Shown piece after piece: positions 25,878 through 40,400 of a stretch of DNA of 64,000 nucleotides. The DNA is from Calliopsis andreniformis. Taxonomy: Eukaryota > Arthropoda > Insecta > Hymenoptera > Andrenidae. Positions within the stretch are counted from its first letter, which is position 1, and the number at the start of each line of letters is the position of its first letter. The translations under genes were made by a program, and so were the position numbers. The DNA lies in NCBI RefSeq assembly GCF_051401765.1, contig NW_027480429.1, forward strand, positions 8,684,157 to 8,748,156. Direction: 5' to 3'. The notes below the pieces were generated by a model. It saw only the letters and a program-made list of their open reading frames with translations. It did no database searches and was not told the origin of the DNA.

Positions 25878-28800
25878 GTCATTTCTACGTTCCGGGCAAC
25901 CGAGGCTTCACGCTCGGGCGTTGTTCCACCAGATGGAATAGTTAGGGCCTAAGAAGTCAGCGCAAGAAGCATAAAATACGATATAAATACAACAGCTTTT
26001 CCATCGTATAAAATGAATAATTGCAACCTGTGTGAAGGTTATGGTCATTTCTGCGTTCCGGGCAACCTAGGCTTCACCCAAGGGCGTTGCTCCAACAGAT
26101 TGAATAGTTAGGGCCTTAGAAGCCTACGCCTGAGGCACAAAATACAATAAAAATACAACAGTCTTTTCATGGTATAACAGGAATAATTGCAACAAGCGTG
26201 AAAGTAATGATCATTTCGGCGTTTCGGGCATCCTAGACTTAACTCTGAGGCATTGCTCCACCAGATCGAATAGTTAGGGCCTTAGAAGTCAATGCCCGAA
26301 GCTTAAAATACAAAATAAATAAAACAGTTTTTCCATCGTATAAAACGAAAAATTGCTGCCAGTGTGAAAGTTATGGTCATTTCTACGTTCCGCGCAATCT
26401 GGGCTTTACCCTAGGGCGTTGTTCCACCAGATGGAGTAGTTAGGGCCTAAGAAGTCAACGCCAGAAGCATAAAAAACGATATAAATACAACAGCTTTTCC
26501 ATCGTATAAAACGAATAATTGCAACCAGTGTGGAAGTTATGGTCAATTTCTACGTTCTGGGCAACCTAGGCTTCACTCTAGGGCGGTGCTCCGCCAAATC
26601 GAATAGCTAGGGCCTTAGAAGTCTACGCCGGAAGCATAAAATACAATAAAGATGCAAAAGTTTTTCCATCGTATAACAGGAATAACTGCAAACAGTATGA
26701 AAGTACTGGACATTTCTACGTTCCGTGTAACCTAGGTTTCACTCTAGGGCGTTGCTCCATCAGATCGAATAGCTAGCGACTTAGAATCCAACGCCATAAG
26801 AATAAAATACAATATAAGTACCACAGTTTTTCCATCGTATAAAATGAATAATTGCAACCAGTGTGAAAGTTATGGTCATTTCTGCATTTCGAACAACCCA
26901 GGCTTCACTCTAGGGCGTTGCTCCACCTGATCGAATAGTTAGGGCCTTAGAAGTCAACGCCCGAAGCATTAAATACAAAATAAATAGAACAGTTTTTCCA
27001 TTGTATCAAACGAATAATTGCTACCAGTGTGAAAGTTATGGTCATTTCTATGTTCCGCGCAACCTGGGCTTTATTCTAGGGCGTTGTTCCACCAGATGGA
27101 ATAGTTGAGGCCTAAGAAGTCAACGCCAGAAGCATAAAATACGATATATATACAACAGCTTTTCCATCGTATAAAACAAATAATTGCAACCAGTGTGAAA
27201 GTTATGGTCATTTTTACGTTCCGGGCAACCTAGGCTTCACCCTACGGCGTTGTTCCACCAGGTCGAATAGTTAGGGCCTAAGAAGTCAACACCAGAAGAA
27301 TAAAATACAAAATAAACACTACAGCCTTTACACCGTATAAAACGAATAATTGCAAACTGTGTGAAGGTTACGGTCATATCTACGTTCCGGGCAACATAGG
27401 CTTCACTGTAGGGCGTTGCTCCACCAGATCGAAATGTTAGGGCCTAAGAAGTCAACGCCCGAAGCATAAAATACGATATAAATACAACAGCTTTTCCATC
27501 ATATTAAATGAATAATTGCAAACAGTGTGAAAGAAGTGTTCATTTCTACGTTCCGAGCAACATAGGCTTCACTCTAGGGCGGTGCTCCACCATATCGAAT
27601 AGCTACGGCCTTAGAAGCCTACGCCTGAAGCACAAAATACAATAAAAATACAACAGTCTTTTCATGGTATAACAGGAATAATTGCAACAAGCGTGAAAGT
27701 AATGATCATTTCGGCGTTTCGGGCATCCTATACTTAACTCTGAGGCATTGCTCCACCAGATCGAATAGTTAGGCCCTAAGAAGTCAACGCCAGAAGCATA
27801 AAATACAATATAAATATAACAGTTTTTCCATCGTATAAAACGAATAATAGCAACCAGTGTGAAAGTTATGGTCATTTCTACATTCCGGGCAACCTAGGCT
27901 TTACTCTAGGGCGTTGCTCCACCAGATCAAACAGTTAGGGCCTTAGATGTCAACGCCAGAAGCATAAAATACAATAAAGGTGCAACAGTTTTTCCATCGT
28001 ATAACAGGTATAACTGCAACCAGTGTGAAAGTACTGGTCATTTCTACGTTCCGGGTAACCTAGGTTTTACTCTAGGGCGTTGGTCCACGAGATCGAAAAG
28101 CTAGGGACTTAGAATTCAACGCCAGAAGAATAAAATACAATATAAGTACAACAGTTTTTCCATGTATAAAACGAATAATTGCCACCAGTGTGAAAGTTAT
28201 GGTCATTTCTACGTTCCGGGCAACCTAGGCTTCACTCCAGGGCGTTGTTCCACCAGATGGAATAGTTAGGGCCTAAGAAGTCAACGCCAGAAGCATAAAA
28301 TACGATATAAATACTACAGCTTTTCCATCGTGTAAAACGAATAATTGCAACCAGTGTGGAAGTTATGGTCATTTCTACGTTCCGGACAACCTAGGCTTCA
28401 CTCTAGGGCGGTGCTCCACCAGATCAAATATTTAGGGCCTAAGAAGTCAACGCCAGAAGCATAAAATACAACATAAATACAACAGATTTTCCATCGTATA
28501 TAATGTATATTTGCAAACAGTGTGAAAGTAATGGTCACTTCTACGTACCGGGCAGCCTAGGCTCCACTCTAGGGCGTTGCTCCACCAGACCGAATAGCTA
28601 GGGCCTTTGAAGTCAACGCCAGAAGCATAAAATACAATAAAGATGCAAAAGTTTTTCCATCGTATAACAGGAATAATTGCAACCACTGTGGAAGTTATGG
28701 TCATTTCTACGTTCCGGGCAACCTAGGCTTCACTCTAGGGCGTTGCTCGACCAGATCGAATAGCTAGGGCCTTAGAAGTCAACGCCCGAAGCATAAAATA

Positions 28801-31351
28801 CAAAATAAATAGAACAGTTTTTCCATCGTATAAAACGAATAATTGCTACCAGTGTGAAAGTTATGGTCATTGCTACGTTCCGCGCAACCTACCCTTCACC
28901 ATAGGGCGTTGCTCCACCAGATCGAATAGTCACGGCCTTAGAAGTCAGCGCCAGAAGCATAAAATACAATAAAGATGCAACAGCTTTTCCATTGTATAAC
29001 AGGAATAATTGCAACCAGTGTGAAAGTGATGGTCATAACCACGTTCCGGGCAACCTAGGCTTCACTCTTGGACGTTGCCCCACCAGATCGAATAGCTAGG
29101 ACCTTAGAATTCAAATACAGAAGCAGAAAATACAATAAAAATGCAACAGTTCTTCAATCGTACAGCATGAATAATTGCAACCAGTGTGAAAGTAACGATC
29201 ATTTCGACGTTTCGGGCATCCTAGACTTAACTCTGAGGCATTGCTCCACAAGATCGAATAGTTAGGGCCTAAGAAGTCAACGCCAGAAGCATAAAATACA
29301 ATAAAGATGCAACAGTTGTTCCATCGTATAACAGGAATAACTGCAAACAGTGTGAAAGTACAGGTCATTTCTACGTTCCGGGTAATCCAGGTTTCACTCT
29401 AGGGCGTTGCTCCACCAGATCGAATAGATAGGGACTTAGAATTCAACACCAGAAGAATAAAATACAATCCAAGTACAGCAGCTTTTCCACCGATTAAAAT
29501 GAATAGTTGCATACATTGTGAAAGCAACGGTCATTTCTACGCTCCGGGCAACCTAGGCATCACTCTAGGGCGTTGCCCCACCAGATCGAATAGCTAGGGA
29601 CTTAGAATTCAATGCCAGAAGCATAAAATACAAAATAAATAGAACAGTTTTTCCATGTATAAAACGAATAATTGCTACCAGTGTGAAAGTTATGGTCATT
29701 TCTACGTTCCGGGAAACCTAGGCTTCACCCTAGTGCGTTGTTCCACCACATGGAATAGTTAGGGCCTAAGAAGTCAACGCCAGAAACATAAAATACGATA
29801 TAAATACAACAGCTTTTCCATCATATAAAACGAATAATGGTAACCAGTGAGAAAGTTATGGTCATTTCTACGTTCCGGGCAACCTAGGCTTCACTCCAGG
29901 ACGTTGCTCCACCAGATCGAATAGTTAGGGCCTAAGAAGTCAACGCCAGAAGCATAAAATACAATAAAGATACAACAGTTTTTCCATCGTATAACAGGAC
30001 TAATTGCAACCAGTGTGAATATAATGGTCATTTGTACGTTCCGGGAAACCTAGGCTACACTCTAGGGCGTTGCTCCACCAGATCGAATGGTTAGTGCCTT
30101 AGAAGTCAACGCCCGAAGCATAAAATACATAATAAATAGAACAGCTGTTCCATGTATAAATTGAATAATTGTTTCCAGTGTGAAAGTTATGATCATTTCT
30201 ACGTTCCGGCAACCTAGGCTTCACCATAGGGCGTTGTTCCACCAGATGGAATAGCTGGGGCCTAAGATGTCAACGCCAGAAGCATAAAATACGATATAAA
30301 TACAACAGCTTTTCCATCGTATAAAACGAATAATGGCAAACAGTGTGATAGTTATGGTCATTTCCACGTTCCGGGCAACCTAGGCTTCACCCTAGTGCGT
30401 TGCTACACCAGATCGAATAGTTAGGGCCTTAGAAGTAATCGCCTGAAGCATACAATACAATAAAAATACAACAGTTTTACCATCGTATAACAGGAATAAT
30501 TGCAACGATTGTGAAAGATATGGTCATAACCACGTTCCGGGCAACCTAGGCTTCGCTCTTGGACGTTGCCCCACCAGATCGGATAGCTAGGACCTTAGAA
30601 TTCAAATACAGAAGCAGAAAATACAATAAAAATGCAACAGTTCTTCAATCGTACAGCATGAATAATTGCAACCAGTGTGAAAGTAACGATCATTTCGACG
30701 TTTCGGGCATCCTAGACTTAACTCTGAGGCATTGCTCCACAAGATCGAATAGTTAGGGCCTAAGAAGTCAACGCCAGAAGCATAAAATACAATATAAATA
30801 CAATAGCTTTTCCATCGTATAATACGAATAATTGCACCCAGTGTGAAAGTTATGGTCATTTCTACGTTCCGGGCAACATAGGCTTCCCTCTTGGACGTTG
30901 CCTCACCTGATCGAATACGTAGGACCTTAGAAGTCAAAGCCAGAAGCAGAAAAAACAATAAAAATGCAACAGTTTTTCCATCGTATAGCATGAATAGTTG
31001 CAACCAGTGAGAAGTTAATGATCATTTCGACGTTTCGGGCATCCTAGACTTAACTCTGAGGCATTGCTCCACCAGGTCGAAGTGTTAGGGCCTTGGAATT
31101 CAACGCCAGAAGCATAAACTGCAAAACAAATGCAACAGTCTTTCAATCGTGTAAAACGAATAATTGCAACCTGTGTGAAGGTTATGGTCATATCTACGTT
31201 CCGGGCAACCTAGGCTTCACTCTAGGACGATGGTCCACGAGATCGAATAGTTAGGGCCTAAGAAGTCAACGCCAGAAGCATAAAATACAATAAAGATGCA
31301 ACAGTTTTTCCATCGTATAACAGGAATAATTGCAACCAGTGTGAAGGTGAT

Positions 31352-32015
31352 GGTATGTTCTACGTTCCGTGCAACCTAGGCTTCACTCTAGGGCGGTGCT
31401 CCACCAGGTTAAATAGTTAGGGCCTAAGAAGTCAACGCCAGAAGCATAAAATACAATATAAATACAACAGCCTTTCCATCGTATATAATGTATATTTGCA
31501 AACAGTGTGAAAGTAATGGTCATTTCTACGTTCCTGGTAACCTAGGCTTCACTCTAGGGCATTGTCCCACCAGATCGAATAGTTAGGGCCTAAGAAGTCA
31601 ACGCCAGAAGAATAAAATGCAATATAAGTACAACAGTTTACCATCGTATAAAATGAATAATTGCAAACATTGTGAAAGTAATGGTCATTTCTACGTGCCG
31701 GGCAACCTAGGCATCACTCTAGGGCGTTGCTCCACCACAGCTAAAAGATACGGCCTTAGAAGTCAACGCCAGAAGCATAAAATACAATAAATATGCAACA
31801 GATTTTCCATCGTATAGCATGACTAATTGCAACCAGTGCGAAAGTAATGACCATTTCGACGTTCCGGGCATCCTAGGCTTAACTGTGTGGCGTTGCTCCA
31901 CCATATCGAAGAGATAGGGCCTTAGAAGTCAACGCCAGAAGCATAAAATGCAATATAAATACAACAGCTTTGCCATCGTATAAAATGAATTATAGCAAAC
32001 AGTGTGAAGGTTATG
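31352..32015 (+). repeat. Four-monomer cassette, copy 5
   Basis: Complete series, 6138 bp after copy 4 (37 monomers minus 4 bases). The left end of the 5636-bp tandem duplication falls within this cassette, at about 31795, between M3 and M4. M4 has TTAACTGTGTGG and ACCATATCG. Both are found again at 37431 onward, where M4 is repeated without M1-M3. Confidence 0.85.
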
Positions 32016-35000
32016 GTCATTTCTACGTTCCGGGCAACCGAGGCTTCACCCTAGGGCGTTGTTCCACCAGATGGAATAGTTAGGGCCTAAGAAGTCAGCG
32101 CAAGAAGCATAAAATACGATATAAATACAACAGCTTTTCCATCGTATAAAATGAATAATTGCAACCTGTGTGAAGGTTATGGTCATACCTTCGGTCCGTG
32201 CAACCTAGGCTTCACTGTAGGGTGTTGCTCTACCAGATCGAATAGGTAGGGCCATAGAAGTCAACGCCCAAGCATAAAATACAATAAATATACAAGAGTT
32301 TTTCCATCGTATAACAGGAATTATTGCAACCAGTGTGAAAGTGATGGTCATTAGTACGTTCCGGGCAACCTAGGCTTCACTCTGGGGCGTTGTTCCAACA
32401 GATCGAATAATTAGGGCCTAAGAAGTCAACGCCAGAAGCATAAAATACAATATAAATATAACAGTTTTTCCATCGTATAGAATGAATAATTGCAACCAGT
32501 GTGAAAGTTATGGCCATTTCTACATTTCGAGCAGCCTAGGCTTCACTCTAGGGCGCTGTTCCACCAGATCGAATAGTTAGGGCCTGAGAAGTGAACGCCA
32601 GAAGCATAAAATACAATATAAATACAACAGTTTTTCCATCGTATAAAACGAATAATTGCAACCAGTGTGAAAGTTATGGTCATTTCTGCGTTCCGGGCAA
32701 CCTAGGCTTCACCCAAGGGCGTTGCTCCAACAGATTGAATAGTTAGGGCCTTAGAAGTCAATGCTCGAAGCATAAAATGCAATAAATATACAACAGTTTT
32801 TCCATCGTATAGCAGGAATAATTTGCAACCAGTGTGATAGTAGTGGTCATTTCTACGTTCCGGGCTACCTAGGTTTCTCTCCAGGGCGTTGCTCCACCAC
32901 ATCGGAGAGTTACGGCCTAAGAATTCAACGCCAGAAGCATAAAATACGATAAAGATGCAACAGTTTTCCATCGTATGAAACGAATAATTGCAACCAGTGT
33001 GAAAGTTATGGTCATTTCTACATTCCGGGCAACCTAGGCTTCACTCTAGGGAGTTGCTCCACCAGATCAAACAGTTAAGGCCTTAGATGTCAACGCCAGA
33101 AGCATAAAATACAATAAAGGTGCAACAGCTTTTCCATCGTATAAAATGAATAATTGCAAACAGTATGAAAGTACTGGTCATTTCTACGTTCCGGGTAACC
33201 TAGGTTTCACTCTAGGGCGTTGCTCCACCAGATTGAATAGCTAGGGACTTAGAATTCAACGCCATAAGAATAAAATACAATATAAGTACAACAGTTTTTC
33301 CATCGTATAAAATGAATAATTGCAACCAGTGTGAAAGTTATGGTCATTTCTACATTTAGAGCAACCTAGGCCTCACTCTAGGGCGTTGCTTCATCTGATC
33401 GAATAGTTAGGGCCTTAGAAGTCAACGCCAGAAGCAAAATATACAATAAAGATGCAACAGTCTTTCCATCGTATAACAGGAATAATTGCAACCAGTGTGA
33501 AGGTAATGGTATGTTCTACGTTCCGGGCAACCTAGGCTTCACTCTAGGGCGGTGCTCCACCAGGTCAAATAGTTAGGGCCTAAGAAGTCAACGCCAGAAG
33601 CATAAAATACAATATAAATACAACAGCCTTTCCATCGTATATAATGTATATTTGCAAACAGTGTGAAAGTAATGGTCATTTCTACGTTCCTGGTAACCTA
33701 GGCTTCACTCTAGGGCGTTGTTCCACCAGATCGAATAGTTAGGGCCTAAGAAGTCAACGCCAGAAGAATAAAATGCAATATAAGTACAACAGTTTACCAT
33801 CGTATAAAATGAATAATTGCAAACATTGTGAAAGTAATGGTCATTTCTACGTGCCGGGCAACCTAGGCGTCACTCTACTGCGCTGCTCCACCACAGCTAA
33901 AAGCTACGGCCTTAGAAGTCAACGCCAGAAGCATAAAATACAATAAATATGCAACAGATTTTCCATCGTATAGCATGACTAATTGCAACCAGTGCGAAAG
34001 TAATGACCATTTCGCCGTTCCGGGCATCCTACGCTTAACTCTGTGGCGTTGCTCCACCAAATCGAAGAGATAGGGCCTTAGAAGTCAACGCCAGAAGCAT
34101 AAAATATAATATAAATACAACAGCTTTGCCATCGTTTAAAACGAATTATTGCAAACAGTGTGAAGGTAATGGTCATTTCTACGTTCCGAGCAACCTAGGC
34201 TTCACTGTAGGCTGTTGCTCCGCCAGATCGAATAGGTAGGGCCTTAGAAGTCAACGCCAGAAGCATAAAATACAAAATAAATTGAACAGATTTTCCATGT
34301 ATAAAACGAATAATTGCTACCAGTGTGAAAGTTGTGGTCATTTCTACGTTCCGGGCAACCTAGGCTTCGGTCCAGGGCGTTGTTCCACCAGATGGAATAG
34401 TTAGGGCCTAAGAAGTCAACGCCAGAAGCATAAAATACGGTATAAATACTACAGCTTTTCCATCGTATAAAACGAATAATTGCTACCAGTGTGAAAGTTA
34501 TGGTCATTTCTACGTTCCGGGCAACCGAGGCTTCACCCTAGGGCGTCGTTCCACCAGATGGAATAGTTAGGGCCTAAGAAGTCAGCGCCAGAAGCATAAA
34601 ATACGATATAAATACAACAGCTTTTCCATCGTATAAAATGTATAATTGCAACCTGTGTGAAGGTTATGGTCATATCTTCGGTCCGTGCAACCTAGACTTC
34701 ACTGTAGGGTGTTGCTCTACCAGATCGAATAGGCAGGGCCATAGAAGTCAACGCCCAAGCATAAAATACAATAAATATACAAGAGTTTTTCCATCGTATA
34801 ACAGGAATTATTGCAACCAGTGTGAAAGTGATGGTCATTTCTACGTTCCGGGCAACCTAGGCTTCACTCTGGGGAGTTGTTCCAACAGATCGAATAATTA
34901 GGGCCTAAGAAGTCAACGCCAGGAGCATAAAATACAATATAAAAATAACAGTTTTTCCATCGTATAAAACGAATAATAGCAACCAGTGTGAAAGCTATGG

Positions 35001-37430
35001 TCATTTCTACGTTCCGGGCAACCTAGGCTTCACTCTAGGCCGTTGTTCCACCCGATCGAATAGTTAGGACCTTAGAAGTCTACGCCCGAAGCATAAAATA
35101 TAAAATAAATAGAACAGCTGTTCCATGTATAAAACGAATAATTGTTTCCAGTGTGAAAGTTATGATCATTTCTACGTTCCGGGCAACCTGGGCTTCACCG
35201 CAGGGCGTTGTCCCACCAGATGGAATAGTTGGGGCCTAAGAAGTCAACTCCAGAAGCATAAAATACGATTAAATACAACAGCTTTTCCATCGTATAAAAC
35301 GAATAATGGCAACCAGTGTGAAAGTTATGGTCATTTCTACGTTCCGGGCAACCTAGGCTTCATCCTAGTGCGTTGCTACACCAGATCGAATAGCTAGGGC
35401 CTTAGAAGTCATCGCCTGAAGCATACAATACAATAAAAATACAACAGTTTTACTATCGTATAACAGGAATAATTGCAACCAGTGTGAAAGTGACGGTCAT
35501 TTCTACGATCTGGGTAACCCAGGTTTCACTCTAGGGCGTTGCACCACCAGATCGAATAGCTAGGACCTTAGAATTCAAATACAGAAGCAGAAAATACAAT
35601 AAAAAAGCAACAGTTCTTCAACCGTATAGCATGAATAATTGCAACCAATGTGAATGCAATGGTCATTTGTACGTTCCGGGCAACCTAGGCTACACTCTAG
35701 GGCGTTGCTCCACCAGATCGAATAGTTAGTGCCTTAGAAGTCAACGACCGAAGCATAAAATACAAAATAAATAGAACAGATTTTCCATGTATAAAACGAA
35801 TAATTGCTGCCAGTGTGAAAGAGTTGGTCATTTCTACGTTCCGGGCAACCCAGGCTTCACCCTAGGGCGTTGTTCCACCAGATCGAATAGGTAGGGCCAT
35901 AGAAGTCAACGCCCCAAGCATTAAATACAATAAATATACAAGAGTTTTTCCATCGTATAACAGGAATTATTGCAACCAGTGTGAAAGTGATGGTCATTTA
36001 TACGTTCCGGGCAACCTAGGCTTCACTCTAGGCCGTTGCTCCACCCGATCGAATAGTTAGGGCCTTAGAAGTCAACGCCCGAAGCATAAAATACAAAATA
36101 AATAGAACAGCTGTTCCATGTATAAAATGAATAATTGTTTCCAGTGTGAAAGTTATGATCATTTCTACGTTCCGGGCAACCTAGGCTTCACCATAGGGCG
36201 TTGTTCCACCAGATGGAATAGTTAGGGCACAAGAAGTCAACGCCAGAAGCATAAAATACAATATAAATACAACAGCTTTTGCATCGTATAAAACGAATAA
36301 TTGCACCCAGTGTGAAAGTTATAGTCATTTCTACGTTCCGGGCAACCTAGGCTTCACTCTAGGACGATGGTCCACGAGATCGAATAGTTAGGGCCTAAGA
36401 AGTCAACGCCAGAAGCATAAAATGAAACAAAAATACAACAGCTTTTCCATTGTATAACAGGAATAATTGCAACCAGTATGCAACTTATGGTCATTTCTAC
36501 ATTCCGAGCAACCTAGGCTTCACTCTAGGGCGTTGCTCCACCAGATCGAATATTTGGGGCCTTAGAAGTCAATGCCCGAAGCATAAAATGAAATAAAAAT
36601 ACAATAGCTTTTCCATTGTATAGCAGGAGTAATTGCAACAAGCGTGAAAGTTATGACCATTTCGGCGTTTCGGGCATCCTAGACTTAACTCTGAGGCATT
36701 GCTCCACCAGATCTAATATTTAGGGCCGTAGAAGTCAACGCCAGAAGCATAAAATACAATATAAATATAACAGTTTTTCCATCGTATAAAACGAATAATG
36801 GCAACCAGTGTGAAAGTTATGGTCATTTCTACGTTCCGGGCAACCTAGGCTTCACCCTAGTGCGTTGCTACACCAGATCGAATAGCTAGGGCCTTAGAAG
36901 TCATCGCCTGAAGCATACAATACAAAAAAAATATAACAGTTTTACCATCGTATAACAGGAATAATTGCAACCAGTGTGAAAGTGATGGTCATTTCTACGA
37001 TCTGGGTAACCCAGGTTTCACTCTAGGGCGTTGCACCACCAGATCGAATAGCTAGGACCTTAGAATTCAAATACAGAAGCAGAAAATACAATAAAAAAGC
37101 AACAGTTCTTCAATCGTATAGCATGAATAATTGCAACCAGTGTGAAAGTAACGATCATTTCGACGTTTCGGGCATCCTAGACTTAACTCTGAGGCATTGC
37201 TCCACAAGATCGAATAGTTAGGGCCTAAGAAGTCAACGCCAGAAGCATAAAATACAATATAAATACAATAGCTTTTCCACCATATAAAACGAATAATTGC
37301 ACCCAGTGTGAAAGTTATGGTCATTTCTACGTTCCGGACAACATAGGCTTCATTCTTGGACGTTGCCTCACCTGATCGAATACGTAGGACCTTAGAAGTC
37401 AAAGCCAGAAGCAGAAAAAACAATAAAAAT
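31795..37430 (+). repeat. 34-monomer tandem duplication, unit 1 (5636 bp)
   Basis: First unit of a direct tandem repeat with period 5636 (34 monomers minus 8 bases). Its counterpart starts at GCAACAGATTTTCC, 37431. Over about 5.57 kb compared by eye I found four substitutions: 33293 A against 38929 C, 36556 G against 42192 A, 36728 G against 42364 T, and 37043 A against 42679 G. The last about 63 bases (37368-37430) have no match at the end of the second unit. The near identity points to a very recent event, or to an assembly duplication. The unit holds cassette copy 6 and the 13.95-14.98 kb-type block. Confidence 0.92.
33508..34171 (+). repeat. Four-monomer cassette, copy 6
   Basis: Complete series, 2156 bp after copy 5 (13 monomers minus 2 bases). 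M3 has CTCTACTGCGCTGC and M4 has TTTCGCCGTTCCGGG and CATCCTACGC. These changes are shared only with copies 7 and 8, which fits their common descent through the 5636-bp duplication. Confidence 0.87.
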
Positions 37431-40400
37431 GCAACAGATTTTCCATCGTCTAGCATGACTAATTGCAACCAGTGCGAAAGTAATGACCATTTCGACGTTC
37501 CGGGCATCCTAGGCTTAACTGTGTGGCGTTGCTCCACCATATCGAAGAGATAGGGCCTTAGAAGTCAACGCCAGAAGCATAAAATGCAATATAAATACAA
37601 CAGCTTTGCCATCGTATAAAATGAATTATAGCAAACAGTGTGAAGGTTATGGTCATTTCTACGTTCCGGGCAACCGAGGCTTCACCCTAGGGCGTTGTTC
37701 CACCAGATGGAATAGTTAGGGCCTAAGAAGTCAGCGCAAGAAGCATAAAATACGATATAAATACAACAGCTTTTCCATCGTATAAAATGAATAATTGCAA
37801 CCTGTGTGAAGGTTATGGTCATACCTTCGGTCCGTGCAACCTAGGCTTCACTGTAGGGTGTTGCTCTACCAGATCGAATAGGTAGGGCCATAGAAGTCAA
37901 CGCCCAAGCATAAAATACAATAAATATACAAGAGTTTTTCCATCGTATAACAGGAATTATTGCAACCAGTGTGAAAGTGATGGTCATTAGTACGTTCCGG
38001 GCAACCTAGGCTTCACTCTGGGGCGTTGTTCCAACAGATCGAATAATTAGGGCCTAAGAAGTCAACGCCAGAAGCATAAAATACAATATAAATATAACAG
38101 TTTTTCCATCGTATAGAATGAATAATTGCAACCAGTGTGAAAGTTATGGCCATTTCTACATTTCGAGCAGCCTAGGCTTCACTCTAGGGCGCTGTTCCAC
38201 CAGATCGAATAGTTAGGGCCTGAGAAGTGAACGCCAGAAGCATAAAATACAATATAAATACAACAGTTTTTCCATCGTATAAAACGAATAATTGCAACCA
38301 GTGTGAAAGTTATGGTCATTTCTGCGTTCCGGGCAACCTAGGCTTCACCCAAGGGCGTTGCTCCAACAGATTGAATAGTTAGGGCCTTAGAAGTCAATGC
38401 TCGAAGCATAAAATGCAATAAATATACAACAGTTTTTCCATCGTATAGCAGGAATAATTTGCAACCAGTGTGATAGTAGTGGTCATTTCTACGTTCCGGG
38501 CTACCTAGGTTTCTCTCCAGGGCGTTGCTCCACCACATCGGAGAGTTACGGCCTAAGAATTCAACGCCAGAAGCATAAAATACGATAAAGATGCAACAGT
38601 TTTCCATCGTATGAAACGAATAATTGCAACCAGTGTGAAAGTTATGGTCATTTCTACATTCCGGGCAACCTAGGCTTCACTCTAGGGAGTTGCTCCACCA
38701 GATCAAACAGTTAAGGCCTTAGATGTCAACGCCAGAAGCATAAAATACAATAAAGGTGCAACAGCTTTTCCATCGTATAAAATGAATAATTGCAAACAGT
38801 ATGAAAGTACTGGTCATTTCTACGTTCCGGGTAACCTAGGTTTCACTCTAGGGCGTTGCTCCACCAGATTGAATAGCTAGGGACTTAGAATTCAACGCCA
38901 TAAGAATAAAATACAATATAAGTACAACCGTTTTTCCATCGTATAAAATGAATAATTGCAACCAGTGTGAAAGTTATGGTCATTTCTACATTTAGAGCAA
39001 CCTAGGCCTCACTCTAGGGCGTTGCTTCATCTGATCGAATAGTTAGGGCCTTAGAAGTCAACGCCAGAAGCAAAATATACAATAAAGATGCAACAGTCTT
39101 TCCATCGTATAACAGGAATAATTGCAACCAGTGTGAAGGTAATGGTATGTTCTACGTTCCGGGCAACCTAGGCTTCACTCTAGGGCGGTGCTCCACCAGG
39201 TCAAATAGTTAGGGCCTAAGAAGTCAACGCCAGAAGCATAAAATACAATATAAATACAACAGCCTTTCCATCGTATATAATGTATATTTGCAAACAGTGT
39301 GAAAGTAATGGTCATTTCTACGTTCCTGGTAACCTAGGCTTCACTCTAGGGCGTTGTTCCACCAGATCGAATAGTTAGGGCCTAAGAAGTCAACGCCAGA
39401 AGAATAAAATGCAATATAAGTACAACAGTTTACCATCGTATAAAATGAATAATTGCAAACATTGTGAAAGTAATGGTCATTTCTACGTGCCGGGCAACCT
39501 AGGCGTCACTCTACTGCGCTGCTCCACCACAGCTAAAAGCTACGGCCTTAGAAGTCAACGCCAGAAGCATAAAATACAATAAATATGCAACAGATTTTCC
39601 ATCGTATAGCATGACTAATTGCAACCAGTGCGAAAGTAATGACCATTTCGCCGTTCCGGGCATCCTACGCTTAACTCTGTGGCGTTGCTCCACCAAATCG
39701 AAGAGATAGGGCCTTAGAAGTCAACGCCAGAAGCATAAAATATAATATAAATACAACAGCTTTGCCATCGTTTAAAACGAATTATTGCAAACAGTGTGAA
39801 GGTAATGGTCATTTCTACGTTCCGAGCAACCTAGGCTTCACTGTAGGCTGTTGCTCCGCCAGATCGAATAGGTAGGGCCTTAGAAGTCAACGCCAGAAGC
39901 ATAAAATACAAAATAAATTGAACAGATTTTCCATGTATAAAACGAATAATTGCTACCAGTGTGAAAGTTGTGGTCATTTCTACGTTCCGGGCAACCTAGG
40001 CTTCGGTCCAGGGCGTTGTTCCACCAGATGGAATAGTTAGGGCCTAAGAAGTCAACGCCAGAAGCATAAAATACGGTATAAATACTACAGCTTTTCCATC
40101 GTATAAAACGAATAATTGCTACCAGTGTGAAAGTTATGGTCATTTCTACGTTCCGGGCAACCGAGGCTTCACCCTAGGGCGTCGTTCCACCAGATGGAAT
40201 AGTTAGGGCCTAAGAAGTCAGCGCCAGAAGCATAAAATACGATATAAATACAACAGCTTTTCCATCGTATAAAATGTATAATTGCAACCTGTGTGAAGGT
40301 TATGGTCATATCTTCGGTCCGTGCAACCTAGACTTCACTGTAGGGTGTTGCTCTACCAGATCGAATAGGCAGGGCCATAGAAGTCAACGCCCAAGCATAA

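Larger units (their letters stand above)
12353..31794 (+). repeat. Patchwork satellite region without a single higher-order period
   Basis: About 117 monomers. Short blocks match other places at different offsets: 13.95-14.98 kb with 35.18-36.21 kb (offset 21231); 17.69-18.5 kb with 27.15-28.1 kb (offset 9459, then 9625 after one extra monomer); 17.96-18.32 kb with 22.94-23.30 kb (offset 4978); 20807-21497 with 23463-24153 (offset 2656, exactly 16 monomers); and 29022-29300 with 30513-30791 (offset 1491, 9 monomers minus 3). Monomers from 15.0 to 17.7 kb look the most diverged from their neighbours. No gene or foreign insert was seen. Confidence 0.75.

Noticed and set aside
37067..37540. Longest open frame, 157 codons on the minus strand
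   Set aside because: It is satellite read through nearly three monomers in which usual stops are mutated. The same peptide pieces recur across the window at monomer spacing, there is no codon bias or domain, and the duplicate at 42703-43059 is already shortened to 118 codons.
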